Shown here in pieces: positions 44,292 through 54,905 of a DNA stretch of 64,000 nt. A model generated the notes under the pieces. It was not told the DNA's origin and did no database searches. It worked only from the letters and a program-made list of their open reading frames with translations. The DNA comes from Saussurea involucrata. Taxonomy: Eukaryota > Streptophyta > Magnoliopsida > Asterales > Asteraceae. Within the stretch, counting starts at the first letter, position 1; every line of letters starts with the position of its first letter. A program made the position numbers and the translations under genes. Where the stretch lies: positions 63,248,320 to 63,312,319 of the forward strand of contig CM066315.1 of the NCBI GenBank assembly GCA_033807775.1, written 5' to 3'.

Positions 44292-44632
44292 AAAGGAAAA
44301 CCTCAAATAATTGAAAAACTAAGGAACACCTTTATAAGCCTAGGATAAGATAAATCAAGGGTTAGTATTCTCAATGGCAGTTTTGTAAATAAATCAAAAC
44401 TAAGGGTATATGACATAGGCTCTTACGTTGCATTGGGGTAAAATTGGCAATAAAGACACAAACCCTACCTCTCTTCTCCAAACACAAACCCTTCATCTCA
44501 TTCTCATAAATCCAAACCGCCGCCGCCACCACCTCCGGCAGATCATCTCCGGCGGTTTCTAGAGGACTATCAGGGCGGCGATGGCCTCACCGTCTCTCAC
44601 ACTCCCACTATCTCACACTCCCACCACTAAAA

Positions 44633-45058
44633 ATGGCAGCCGCAACACCCTCATTTGCTTTCTCCAGTCTCTCCTCCACCACCAAACGCCACCGCACCTC
44701 CTCCTCTCTCCTCCATCCCAATCCCAAACACCTTTCTCTTCCCTCCTCCTCCTCCTCCTCCTCTTACTCTCTCCACCCAATCACAAACCTCCGTTCCCGC
44801 CTCCTTCACCATCAATCCATCAAATGCTCCACCACCACTCCCAAAATCACCGCCACAATCTCCGTCGGCGACAAGCTCCCTGAATCCACCTTATCTTACT
44901 TCGACTCCGACGGCGAACTCCAAACCACCACCATCTCCGATGGCCACGCCGTCTCGATTTCGGATGATGAGCGTTTAGTCGAGCAGATACTTAACAAAAG
45001 ACACCATCTTGCCACTATATATTCTTTAGTTTTTCGGTTATTTGAGGTTTTCCCCTGA
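44633..45058 (+). pseudogene. Truncated peroxiredoxin IIE (plastid) N-terminus fused to transposon sequence
   Basis: The 141-residue ORF starts MAAATPSFAFSSLSST with a Ser/His/Leu-rich chloroplast transit peptide (about residues 1-70). It then reads ITATISVGDKLPESTLSYFDSDGE, the start of plant type II peroxiredoxin E. After residue about 103 the match stops, and the frame runs through foreign sequence into the element's right inverted repeat, ending at TGA there. The catalytic PGAFTPTC region is absent, so no enzyme can be made. If translated, the product would be a plastid-targeted fragment. A GC-rich 5' UTR-like stretch (44500-44580) seems to have been captured as well. Confidence 0.75.
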
Positions 45059-45064
45059 ACCTGA

Positions 45065-45066
<2 letters not shown>

Positions 45067-45110
<44 letters not shown>
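45067..45110. repeat. (TA)n microsatellite
   Basis: A 44-bp TA run between two inverted-repeat elements. Confidence 0.95.
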
Positions 45111-45589
<479 letters not shown>

Positions 45590-45794
45590 TGAGTTCAAAC
45601 AAGAACGCTAACTATTTAAGAAAACACGAGAACGGACGTTAATGTACAAAATCATATATGATTCACGCATGACTTAAGTCACGACCAAAGTCGTTTGTGT
45701 CCAATTTTTGTCGTTAGTGTAAGATCACATATGATTTTGTACATGATTTGTTGTTCTCGTGTTTTCTTAAATAGTTAGAGTTCTCATTTGAACC
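45590..45794. mobile_element. Foldback MITE bounded by mirrored (TA)(GA) / (TC)(TA) tracts
   Basis: Arms GTTCAAACAAGAACGCTAACTA...TTTAAGAAAACACGAGAAC and GTTCTCGTGTTTTCTTAAATAG...TCTCATTTGAAC, with an inner pair around ATGTACAAAATCATATATGA / TCATATGATTTTGTACAT. A relative is present at 51430-51674. The flanking microsatellites are also inverted, so the palindrome extends beyond the unique part. Confidence 0.85.
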
Positions 45795-45797
45795 TTC

Positions 45798-45862
<65 letters not shown>
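45795..45862. repeat. (TC)n(TA)n compound microsatellite
   Basis: Mirror image of the tract at 45486-45589. Confidence 0.95.
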
Positions 45863-45866
<4 letters not shown>

Positions 45867-46097
45867 ACAAATCAAATACAAACCATGTATTTGTTGCATC
45901 CCGTTACAAACCAATGTGCATATATGAACAATGTGTAAATAATCTAAGATGCATATATGCATTATCCCAAATGAATGTATGTCCATTATATGTATATTCT
46001 TACACGTATGCATATGCATATGTATATGCACATTGTTCACATATGCACACTGGTTTGTAAGGTGTGCAACAAATGCAATGTTTGCATTTTACGGAGC

Positions 46098-46100
<3 letters not shown>
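45863..46100. mobile_element. Foldback MITE between TA runs
   Basis: Inverted arms ACAAACCATGTATTTGTTGCA...ACAAACCAATGTGCATATATGAACAATGTG and CACATTGTTCACATATGCACACTGGTTTGTAA...TGCAACAAATGC. The middle consists of ATGCATATGCATATG-like words. About 240 bp, non-coding, bounded on both sides by TA tracts. Confidence 0.82.

Positions 46101-46148
<48 letters not shown>
46101..46148. repeat. (TA)n microsatellite
   Basis: TA run between two elements. Confidence 0.95.
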
Positions 46149-47452
46149 GGACGATAATCAAATGAGAACCACAAAAATGTTGAAAATTGTGAGAACCAAT
46201 CTAAGCCGTAATTTGGTTTTGATCATATGGTTTTTATTGAACATTTTTTCACCACATGAAAAGGGCATAATTGTCATTTTGGTAATACAGATTCACTAGA
46301 TGAAACACACGAATTCACCGGTTGAAACACATATATTCACCAGATGAAACCCACAGATTCACCAGATGAAACACATGAATTCAGCAGATGAAACCTACAG
46401 ATTCACCAGATGAAACACATGAATTCACCGGATGAAACCCACAGATTCACCATATGAAACCCACAGATTCACCAAATGAAACACATGAATCACCAGATGA
46501 AATACACAGATTCACTATTTGAAACACCCAATTCACCGGATAAAACACCCAATTCACCGGATGAAACACAATGATTTTCAAATGAAACACACGAAATCAT
46601 CATATGAAACATACTGATTCACCATATGAAACCCATACATTCATCAAAAGAAACATATGGATTCACCATATGAAACACATTTTATTGCATCTCATGAAAT
46701 CAAACACAATTTCTTATATACATTATTTCACCCATGAAATCAACCAAAATTGTGAGAAAGAAAAAAAAACCCAAATATGTGAGCAAACTTGGGGAAGGAA
46801 TCACATTTTCAATCATATCTGATAATGCCTTAGCAAGAGCCTTAGCCACAGGTTCTTCTTTCCTCTTTCGCTTCAGCAGCAACTACATTCAACAGTAAAA
46901 TAGGATAAGAAGAAAATTGTGCAAAATTCACAAAATAAGTGATAAATATCATAAACTACTTTGAATATCAATGGATCAACAACAATTGAATTTAACAACG
47001 GAAGAGCAACATAAGAAGAAACAAAATGTGCAAATTCCTTAGATCCACAAACTAAACCCTAAATGTCAAAAAAAATACCAATAAAAGTAGAGGACGATTC
47101 TTGGACTGCATAACAAACAACGTTCCGATGCAAACTGCACCAAAAATCGATGAACAATGAAGAACAACAACTATTTACTCTCATTGCAAAAGTTTTATGA
47201 GAATAGGAATAGTGCTAGAGAAAGAGAAGAAGATGTTGATTTAGGATCGTGAATAGACGATGAAAATTTCAAATTGTGAAAATTAATACCTATTATACCC
47301 TTAATATGTCCTTACAATTTATCAAAACTACCCTTACTTTTTGCTTTTACTACAAATAGGTTTTTTTGTTAATGACCCTTGATTTATTCTAATCAATGGA
47401 TTAGATTAGTCCTTAAGTCCTTAACCTTTTTTTGGTCCTCACTAGATTTAAC

Positions 47453-47455
<3 letters not shown>
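46149..47455. mobile_element. TA-flanked element with minisatellite and possible captured exon
   Basis: The ends are diverged inverted repeats: left GAGAACCACAAAAATGTTG...GAACCAATCTAAGCC, right inverse GAGGACCAAAAAAAGGTT...GACTAATCTAATCC. The interior has a 20-23-bp minisatellite (46285-46680) and, on the minus strand at about 46780-46880, an open stretch (LLKRKRKEEPVAKALAKAL) after a splice-acceptor-like AG. The latter could be a captured exon of an unknown gene. TA runs lie on both sides. Confidence 0.6.
46285..46680. repeat. 20-23 bp minisatellite (ATTCACCAGATGAAACACA type)
   Basis: About 17-18 imperfect units such as GATTCACCAGATGAAACAC and GAATTCACCGGATGAAACCC in tandem. Variation is mainly at the position after TTCAC and at the unit end. 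Confidence 0.9.

Positions 47456-47486
<31 letters not shown>
47456..47486. repeat. (TA)n microsatellite
   Basis: TA run between elements. Confidence 0.95.
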
Positions 47487-47488
<2 letters not shown>

Positions 47489-47938
47489 AGAGGTTCATTT
47501 GAGAAATGCTAAATGTGTAAGAAATAGAGAAGTGATCATAACCTTTGATCAAATGATCAATTTTTTGAAGGAAAGTTTAATATGGTAAATAGTTAGAAAA
47601 AAGTGGCGGTGCTATATGATCAATACTCCGTCATCATCGATGACAACAATGGAAGTCTAATCGGTGTTAAATGATCTTGATCCCATTAGCGATTCAAACA
47701 TATCAAATCCGGTTTTATGAAAATTTTGTCATCGGTTTCGCATGATACTTTGTTGATTATATATCGCAATTCTAGGTTATCAAAATAATCAAATTTCTTA
47801 ATCCTTTGTCAATCAAATCTTGTATGCTTTCAATATGAAACTATAATGTTATATGTGAGACTATAAATTAATCCGTGAAACCGTTAAATTGTTCGTATGT
47901 GAGTGACAAAATAATTCATATGTGAATCATTTGGGTTC
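47487..47938. mobile_element. Putative TA-flanked element without clear inverted repeats
   Basis: About 450 bp between two TA runs. The ends GGTTCATTTGAG and the inverse GAACCCAAATGATTC are only loosely similar. No ORF. It is listed because its placement matches its neighbours. It could also be old genomic sequence between two microsatellites. Confidence 0.4.

Positions 47939-47983
<45 letters not shown>
47939..47983. repeat. (TA)n(GA)n microsatellite
   Basis: TA then GA run, the left border of the next element. Confidence 0.95.
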
Positions 47984-50800
47984 CTTGGGATCATGTGAGA
48001 CTAATCTATTTTCGTGAGACCCGTGAGACCACAATTTTACACTTGAAAGTTCACAGCAAAATACTGTGAAGTTACCTTCACAGTGTTTTTGCCGTGATGT
48101 AACACCCTCAAAATTGGAAAGAGAAACTAAATAAAAACTTCGATAAAATAACCAAATAAATGATAAAATTCTTCTACAATCCATCCTTGGAAATACCTCA
48201 ACTTTAAAACTTAATAACTTCGACATTCAATAACTTAAGTCATACGCCAAGACTACATAAGGTCGGGTGTTACTCAACCCAAATATAAAATTGTAATTCC
48301 CAATATGTGGAAGACTTCACCAAGCTATACACTTCTTGAGCACACGACTAGCTCTCCACTCTTCACAGTGTCACTATTACTATTCCCCAACTGGAACTGT
48401 TGCATATGCCGGCAATAAAAAGGTTAGGCTAACGCCTAGTGAGTTCACGAGTTTTCATCATGATTAAAATAGTTCGTTAAACAAAAAGAGTACAACTCAA
48501 ATCACGATTTCCAAAAAGGGGATTATATTAAATATGCAACCAACTCATTTTCCACACACGCAAATTCTATGACGAAAACTGAAAAATATATATCGTTTTC
48601 CGAAATGAATTTAGATCGCAAAACTCGCTCGAAACGTGAATAAAATTTCAACTTCCAGTTATAATAACGGGAATAAATCTCTGTTATTCAAAACATCCAA
48701 ACACGGATGAGGCATAATACACCGGCAATAAATCATGGAATCAATCCATATAAATATAATACGTCCCCGAAAACATGGAACCAAACTCAACAACTCACGC
48801 AAAGCATAAATAGATATAAAGTCCAAATACCAAAGCATGGGAATAATCATTCAAGCAAACCTTAATATATGTGGACGGGTTTCAATATTAAAGTCAACAC
48901 TTGTAATTACTCGCACATAGCTCAAACGGTAGTATAGCATATACAATACTGTAAATAATAACTGACAACCATGAGGGAGACTCGTATCCATTGAGAGTGA
49001 AGGAAACACATAAGTGTGTCACCCATACAATGTTAATCGTATAACACTTCACGACTAGACGTCCAAATGTTCCTACGATACCTCGACAAGTTTCACCGAA
49101 GAGACAGTTGACCTTAGTGTCCATCCCCAGGACTTCCACCACAAGGCTCGGCACACTACAGTACTACCTCCAAGGCATTACCTTAGTGGCGAAGGTCCTA
49201 GTACTCACCTCCAAGGTAGCACTTCCAGACTCAACCCTCCTGGTGACCAATTGAAAAGTTTAAGGTCATAAAACATAAGTCCCAGAGTACAACCCCGCAA
49301 TACCTATTCGACTCAATAAAAAAGACCGACTCATATGCCTATGGATCCAATGCATCATAGTCTAACAATTACATGACTTCCAAAATAATGTCAAACATCT
49401 TCAACACATGTAATTAATAAATATATATGACTCAAATGCATATAATCTCAAAACTCAATATAGAGTCATTTATATCGGACCAAAGTCCCCAAGACTCACT
49501 TCAGTCAAATACGAGCCAAAGGCTCAACAATTCGATTGACCCAAAACAATAAAGGTCACTAAAACAATAAAACGCATTTAATCGACATTTGTGCAAGCTC
49601 ATACCTTAAAGATATGATTGATCCAAAATCTCATCATTAATTGAGTCAAATCATTTTCCAAACAACTCACACCCTTATATTTCCAAAATGACCCAAAACA
49701 ATAATTATGCATATTTCCAACAAGCACTAAAAGTGCATTTTTACAAAATAACCTCTGTGTATGCAACAAATCATTAAAACACTTTCATTTATGATTTACT
49801 TATCAAATTACCCAAAAATCCCAAATGTGGGTGTTTTATAAGATTTATAACGTTAAACACTTCAAATACTAAAAACACACCAAATAACTCAACAGTGGAT
49901 AATTTTCATGTAAAACACATAAACACTTTAAAATGGACATTTTTGGCATGTAAAACGTTTTCACAAATCAATTTGAACTCACCATGCTAGATTTAGGCTA
50001 AATCTGTTTACTCCAAAATGAGAGTCTCCTTTGCCGACGACTTGAAATCTTCAAGGGTTTCTTTCTAGATCTTAGATCCAACACTTCCATGAGGTTTCCC
50101 TTTACCACAAAGCTACCAAAATCACACCAATAGATGAAGGATGTAAGGAGAAGAGTCAAAAACATCAAACCCTAGCTTAAAATCGAGAGAGGGGAAGAGC
50201 TTACCACCACCAAATACTATTGGATCTTTCAATAAACCTCAATAATCTTACTAGATCCTTGAAAATCTCTCAAAAACGAAACTACAGCAACTTGAATCAC
50301 TAAAATCGGAGTTGTGGTGAGGAAGTTATGAAGAAATTAAGGAAATGGCTCAAAAATCGCGACTTAATGCTCCAGATGGTTCTCGTGGCTTCAAGTCGCA
50401 TGAGAAGACTTGCGCTTCCCAAATCTGAACTCCAATGACTTACGCGGCTTGGGCCACGACCCAGGGTCACGCACCAGCCCTCACAACCCTTCTTTTGGCC
50501 ATAACTTCTTCGTTTTAGCTCCGTTTTTGCTCCGGAAAGAAACGTTGGATTCGTATTTGAATTCTCCATCCAACAAGACTATAAAATATAAAATTCAATC
50601 AAAAATGTTATTTCTTCTATTTCTCTTGAAAGATCGATATCTACACTAACTTGAAATTATAATTTCCCGAAAATTACGGGTGTTACTTGTGAAGGTTCAA
50701 TTTTTTTTACCTTCACAAGGTTTTTGCTTTGAAGTTTCAAGTGTAAAAGTGTAGTCTCACGGGTCTCACGAAAATAGGTTGGTCTCATGTGAACCTAACC
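47984..50800. mobile_element. TA-flanked inverted-repeat element split by a solo LTR
   Basis: The left arm (GATCATGTGAGACTAATCTATTTTCGTGAGACC...TTTTACACTTGAAAG...CCTTCACAG) is the inverse of the right arm 50693-50796 (CTTTTACACTTGAAAC..., GGTCTCACGAAAATAGG, TCTCATGTGAACC). The arms are about 100 bp. Without the 2.6-kb insertion the element would be only about 220 bp, a simple foldback. Confidence 0.82.
48098..50687 (-). repeat. Solo LTR of a Ty3/gypsy element
   Basis: It begins TGTAACACCC and ends GGGTGTTACT, so the ends mirror each other (the last base is mutated from A). Bordering 5-mers CGTGA (48093-48097) and TGTGA (50688-50692) differ by one transition. At 2.59 kb with no ORF longer than 100 codons and no internal coding it fits a solo LTR of a long-LTR chromovirus-like family, minus orientation by its TGTAACACCCGTAATTTTCGGG-like start. 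A LARD-type element is a less likely alternative. Confidence 0.65.
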
Positions 50801-50811
50801 CTATATATATA
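50801..50811. repeat. Short TA tract
   Basis: CTATATATATA joins two elements back to back. Confidence 0.8.
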
Positions 50812-51410
50812 GGGGTAGGTTCAAAGGAAAACCACATTTTCATTATGAACATGAGGACTAATCTTGACCATCGATCAAAATTTAAAAAATTATCAATGGT
50901 TAAGACATAATAAGGTTAATTGAGATGTGATTACCGAAAAAATGTAAACTTGAATTTACGCTACTATCTTTGACTTTTTATTTTCTCTTTTAATTAAAAA
51001 AAATTTACCTCAATTTTTAAATTAAATTATCTTTAAAATAACTAATGAATATACTACAGTATTCGTACAACTTAATATAACATTAATCATGAATATACAA
51101 CTTAATATAACATTAATCATGAATAGTATATATTTTCACGTGTATTTAACAAATCTTCAGTATTCGTACATCATTATGACATTCATCATTAATATACATT
51201 TTTACTAAAACATTCATAATGAATATACATATTATTAATCATGAATATTACATATATCACGTTTATACAATAACATTTCAACATTCATACATTAGTCTGA
51301 TATTCGTCATTAATATACATTTTCACTATAACATTAAACATGAACATATATATTATCCATCATGAATATTTATGTATATTTTACATTTTCACTATAACAT
51401 TCATCATGAA

Positions 51411-51687
51411 TATATATATATAAAGAGAGATAAAGGTTCAAACGAGGAGCGTAACAATTTAAGAAAACGTGAGGAGCACCTCCCATGTACAAAATCACAT
51501 GTGATTCACAACACAAGGACTAAAATCATATGTGATTACACGCGCGGTTTGTTACGCGGTTTGCGAAAGCGCGCGGCTTGTCCCGCGGTTTGTGTTGTGA
51601 ATCACATATGATTTTGTACATGGACGGTGCTCCTCACGTTTTCTTAAATAGGTACGCTCCTCGTATGAACCCGCCTCTATATATATA
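51411..51687. mobile_element. Nested foldback MITE (relative of 45590-45794)
   Basis: Arms GGTTCAAACGAGGAGCGTAAC...TTTAAGAAAACGTGAGGAGCACC...ATGTACAAAATCACATGTGATT and the inverse on the right ending CGTATGAACCCGCC, with TATATA runs on both sides. The centre holds GCGCGGTTTG words. Its core (ATGTACAAAATCA) matches the element at 45590. Confidence 0.85.
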
Positions 51688-51894
51688 TATATACTATTCA
51701 TCATGAATATACATATTATTCATCATGAATATTTTTGTATGATTACATGTATACAATAATTCTCTATATTTATATTAGTATGATATTTATCATAAATATT
51801 AATTTTAGCATAACATTCATCATGCATATACATATTCTTCATAATGAATATACTACAGTTTCAACTCTAGATAATCTAGTTTTTCTTTTTTTAT

Positions 51895-52430
51895 TGGGTT
51901 CTCGATTGATCTGGATGGGTTCCCGATTCCTCTCGATAGATTTTTCGATTCATCTCGATAAAAGTTAAAAATGATGGGTTATGGTTTTACACGAACAAAT
52001 ACACAATAAAATAATTAATAGGTTCTCAATCGGTATTGATGAAAAATAAAGGTATTAGGTTATGATTTTAACACAACTACACCCCAAGTCAATGGATGGG
52101 TTCTTGATTAGTCTCGATTGGTCTCGATAGGTTCTTGATTAGTCTTGATTGATGTCGATCGGTCCCGATGGGTTCTCGATCGATCTCGATGTGTTCTTGA
52201 TTGGTCTCGATGGGTTCCCGGTCCGTCTCAATAGAAACTGAAAGTAATAGGCTATGATTTTACACACACAAACACATAAGAAATCAATCGATAGGTACAT
52301 CTTGATTGGAAAATGCATGTGGTAGGTTATACTTTAACACACATAAACACACACCAAGTCAATGAATGAAATTTCGATTGGTTCTCGCTCGGTCTTGACG
52401 GGTTCTTGATTGGTCTCGATAGGTGTTGGG
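51895..52430. repeat. Degenerate minisatellite (GGTTCTTGATTGGTCTCGAT type)
   Basis: About a dozen imperfect copies of a roughly 20-bp word in clusters, separated by repeated GGTTATGATTTTACACACA-like spacers. No coding. Confidence 0.75.
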
Positions 52431-52924
52431 TTATGGTGATGAAGAACACAGTGTGTTACAACGTTGAAGAAAGTGTGAAGAAGGTATTGTCGAGTTACGG
52501 ACTTACGGTGTCGAAGTGTTGTACACACTTGAAGGTAGATAAATATTCATACTGAATGTAACACATATATAGCATTTGACGGAAAAAATAGTTAAAACGG
52601 AAAAAAAATGTATCTAGATGGATGTCATATCGAAAAGCACAAAATTCTCGTTTGTTGATATAATTTATTTGATTAAAATATTAGCAATTTTTAAGATAAT
52701 TTATTTTAAACTTTAATGTGTAAAATTTATAATTGAAAATAAAATAAAAAGTCAAATAAGGTAGGCGTGAGATTGAAATTAACTTCCTTTTGAACCCCTA
52801 TTTACCTTAATTAATAATTTTAGTTAAAAACTCTACTTAATGTGAGTTGTTGGATCAATTTATATACAGAGTCAAGATTAGTCCTCATATTCACAATGAA
52901 CATTGAGTTTTCATTTGAATTTTC

Positions 52925-53104
52925 TATATATGGGTTAAATCAAGTGAGTAGGCAAACCCGCCCAACCCAACGTGCTAACAACCCAACTAAACCCAACCCG
53001 CTAAACCGCCAATCCGCTAATTAGGAGGGTTGAAATTGGGTTAGCATAACTCAACCCAACCCAAACCGCCAACCCGCCGCTATATATATTATTTCGATAA
53101 AATT
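52925..53104. repeat. CCCAAC-rich low-complexity stretch
   Basis: Words such as AACCCAACCC and AACCCGCC repeat irregularly between two foldback elements. Short TATATA tracts are at both ends. Confidence 0.6.
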
Positions 53105-53130
53105 ATATATATATAGAGAGAGAGAGAGAG
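53105..53130. repeat. (TA)n(GA)n microsatellite
   Basis: TA then GA run, the left border of the large palindrome. Confidence 0.9.
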
Positions 53131-54905
53131 AAGAAAGTTCAAATGAAAACTCAAATTCAATTGTAAACATGAGGACGAATCTTGGCCCTTCCATCTATAT
53201 TGATCCAATGACTCATATTAAATAGAGTTTTTAATTGAAATTATTAATTAAGCTGATTAGGGGTAAAAATGAAAGATAATTAAAACTCACGCCTACCATG
53301 TTTGACTTTTTATTTTCTTTTTTAATTAAAATTTTTTACCCCCCTTAAAGTTTAAAATAAATTAACTGAAAAATTACTAACATTTTAATCAAACAAATTA
53401 CATCAAAAAACGAGAATTTCGTGCTCTTCGATATGACATCCATCTCGATATAGTTTTTTCTTCATTTTAACTGTTTTTACGTGAAATGTTATGTATGTGT
53501 TATATTCACTATGAATATAATTAATATTCAGTTTATGAGTATTTTATATTCAGTTTGAATATATAGTTTTATTCAGACTGAATAAAATGTAAAAATTCAG
53601 TATGGATATATTCAGACTGAGTATTTTATGTTCAGTTTGAATAACACAGTTTGGATATATTCAGTTTTTTCTTCATTTTAACTGTTTTTACGAGAAATGC
53701 TATGTATGTGTTATATTCACTCTGAATATAACTAATATTCAGTTTGAATATATAGTTTTATTCAGACTGAATAAAATGTAAAAATTCAGTATGGATATAT
53801 TCAGACTGAATAATAGGGAATTAAAAAGTCATATTGATTATTATCGCTAAAACGTTGTTAAGATGTTTGGGAGCAGTGATATTCATACCGAATATGTACC
53901 TTTATAGTACATATTCGGTATGAATATTGACTATTATTCAAACTGAATATATAGTACATATTCGGTATGGATATTCACTTTTATTCAAACTGAATAAAGG
54001 TACACATTCAGTATGGATATCACTGCTCCCAAACATCTTAACAACGTTTTAGCAATAATAATCAATATGACTTTTTAATTCCCTATTATTCAGATATTCA
54101 CTTTTATTCAAACTGAATAAAGGTACACATTCAATATGGATATCACTGCTCCCAAACATCTTAACAACGTTTTAGCAATAATAATCAATATGACTTTTTA
54201 ATTCCCTATTATTGAGTCTGAATAATAGGAATATATTAAGAAGTTGAATTGATATTAATATTGAATATTTTACCTTTTATTCAAACTGAATAAAGATACA
54301 TATTCGGTATGGATATCACTGCTCCCAAACATCTTAATAACGTTTTAGCAATAATAATCAATATGACTTTTTAATTCCCTATTATTCAGTCTGAATATAT
54401 TCATACTGAATTTTTACATTTTATTCAGTCTGAATAAAACTATATATTCAATCTGAATATAAAATACTCATAAACTGAATATTAGTTATATTCAGAGTGA
54501 ATATAACACATACATAACATTTCACGTAAAAACAGTTAAAATGAAGAAAAAACTATATCGAGATGGATGTCATATCGAAGAGCACGAAATTCTCGTTTTT
54601 TTGATGTAATTTGTTTGATTAAAATATTAGTAATTTTTAAGATAAATTATTTTAAACTTTAAGGGGGTAAAAGTTTTTTAATTAAAAAAGAAAATAAAAA
54701 GTCAAACATGGTAGACGTTGATTCAAATTTCCAGATTTGCCCCTAATCACTTCTCAATTGGTTTAATTAAGTTTTAATCGTTGATTAGCTTTCAAAAATC
54801 TAATAGGGAATTAAGTTTTAACCGTTGATTCAAAAATCTTGATCAATGGTTGTGACTTGTCCTCATGTTTACAATTGAATTTGAGTTTTCATTTGAACCC
54901 ACCCC
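53131..54905. mobile_element. 1.8-kb palindromic foldback element
   Basis: The outer arms (53137-53560 and 54465-54897) are close inverse copies, for example GTTCAAATGAAAACTCAAATTC versus its reverse complement at the right end, and GAGAATTTCGTGCTCTTCGATATGACATCC. Inner parts repeat ATATTCAGTTTGAATATA words. A 90-bp block (ATCACTGCTCCCAAACATC to ATTCCCTATTATT) occurs three times directly at about 54010, 54135 and 54310 and once inverted at about 53815-53890. Almost the whole 1.8 kb could fold into one hairpin. No coding capacity. Confidence 0.9.

Larger units (their letters stand above)
44081..45066. mobile_element. TA-flanked inverted-repeat element carrying a peroxiredoxin gene fragment
   Basis: The left end GGGTCAGGTTCAAGG...GGAAAACCTCAAATAA (split by a nested element) is the inverse of the right end TTATTTGAGGTTTTCCCCTGAACCTGACC, giving inverted repeats of about 45 bp. 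Both sides are (TA)n runs. The interior carries a captured 5' gene part, 44390-44945. No transposase is present. Insertion into TA microsatellites recalls the rice Micron elements. The gene capture recalls Pack-type MITEs. Confidence 0.75.
50812..52924. mobile_element. Long-armed foldback element with nested MITE and minisatellites
   Basis: Left arm GGTTCAAAGGAAAACC...AACATGAGGACTAATCTTGACC...TTTGACTTTTTATTTTC and right arm 52680-52922 are inverse copies (GAAAATAAAATAAAAAGTCAAA...AAGATTAGTCCTCAT...GTTTTCATTTGAA). The arms are about 250 bp. They share their sequence with the palindrome at 53131-54905, so both belong to one family. Inside are TTCATCATGAATAT repeats, a nested foldback and a GATTGGTCTCGAT minisatellite. 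Confidence 0.8.

Noticed and set aside
44633..45058. Working peroxiredoxin gene
   Set aside because: The catalytic PGAFTPTC region is absent and the frame runs into the transposon end. No further exons follow.
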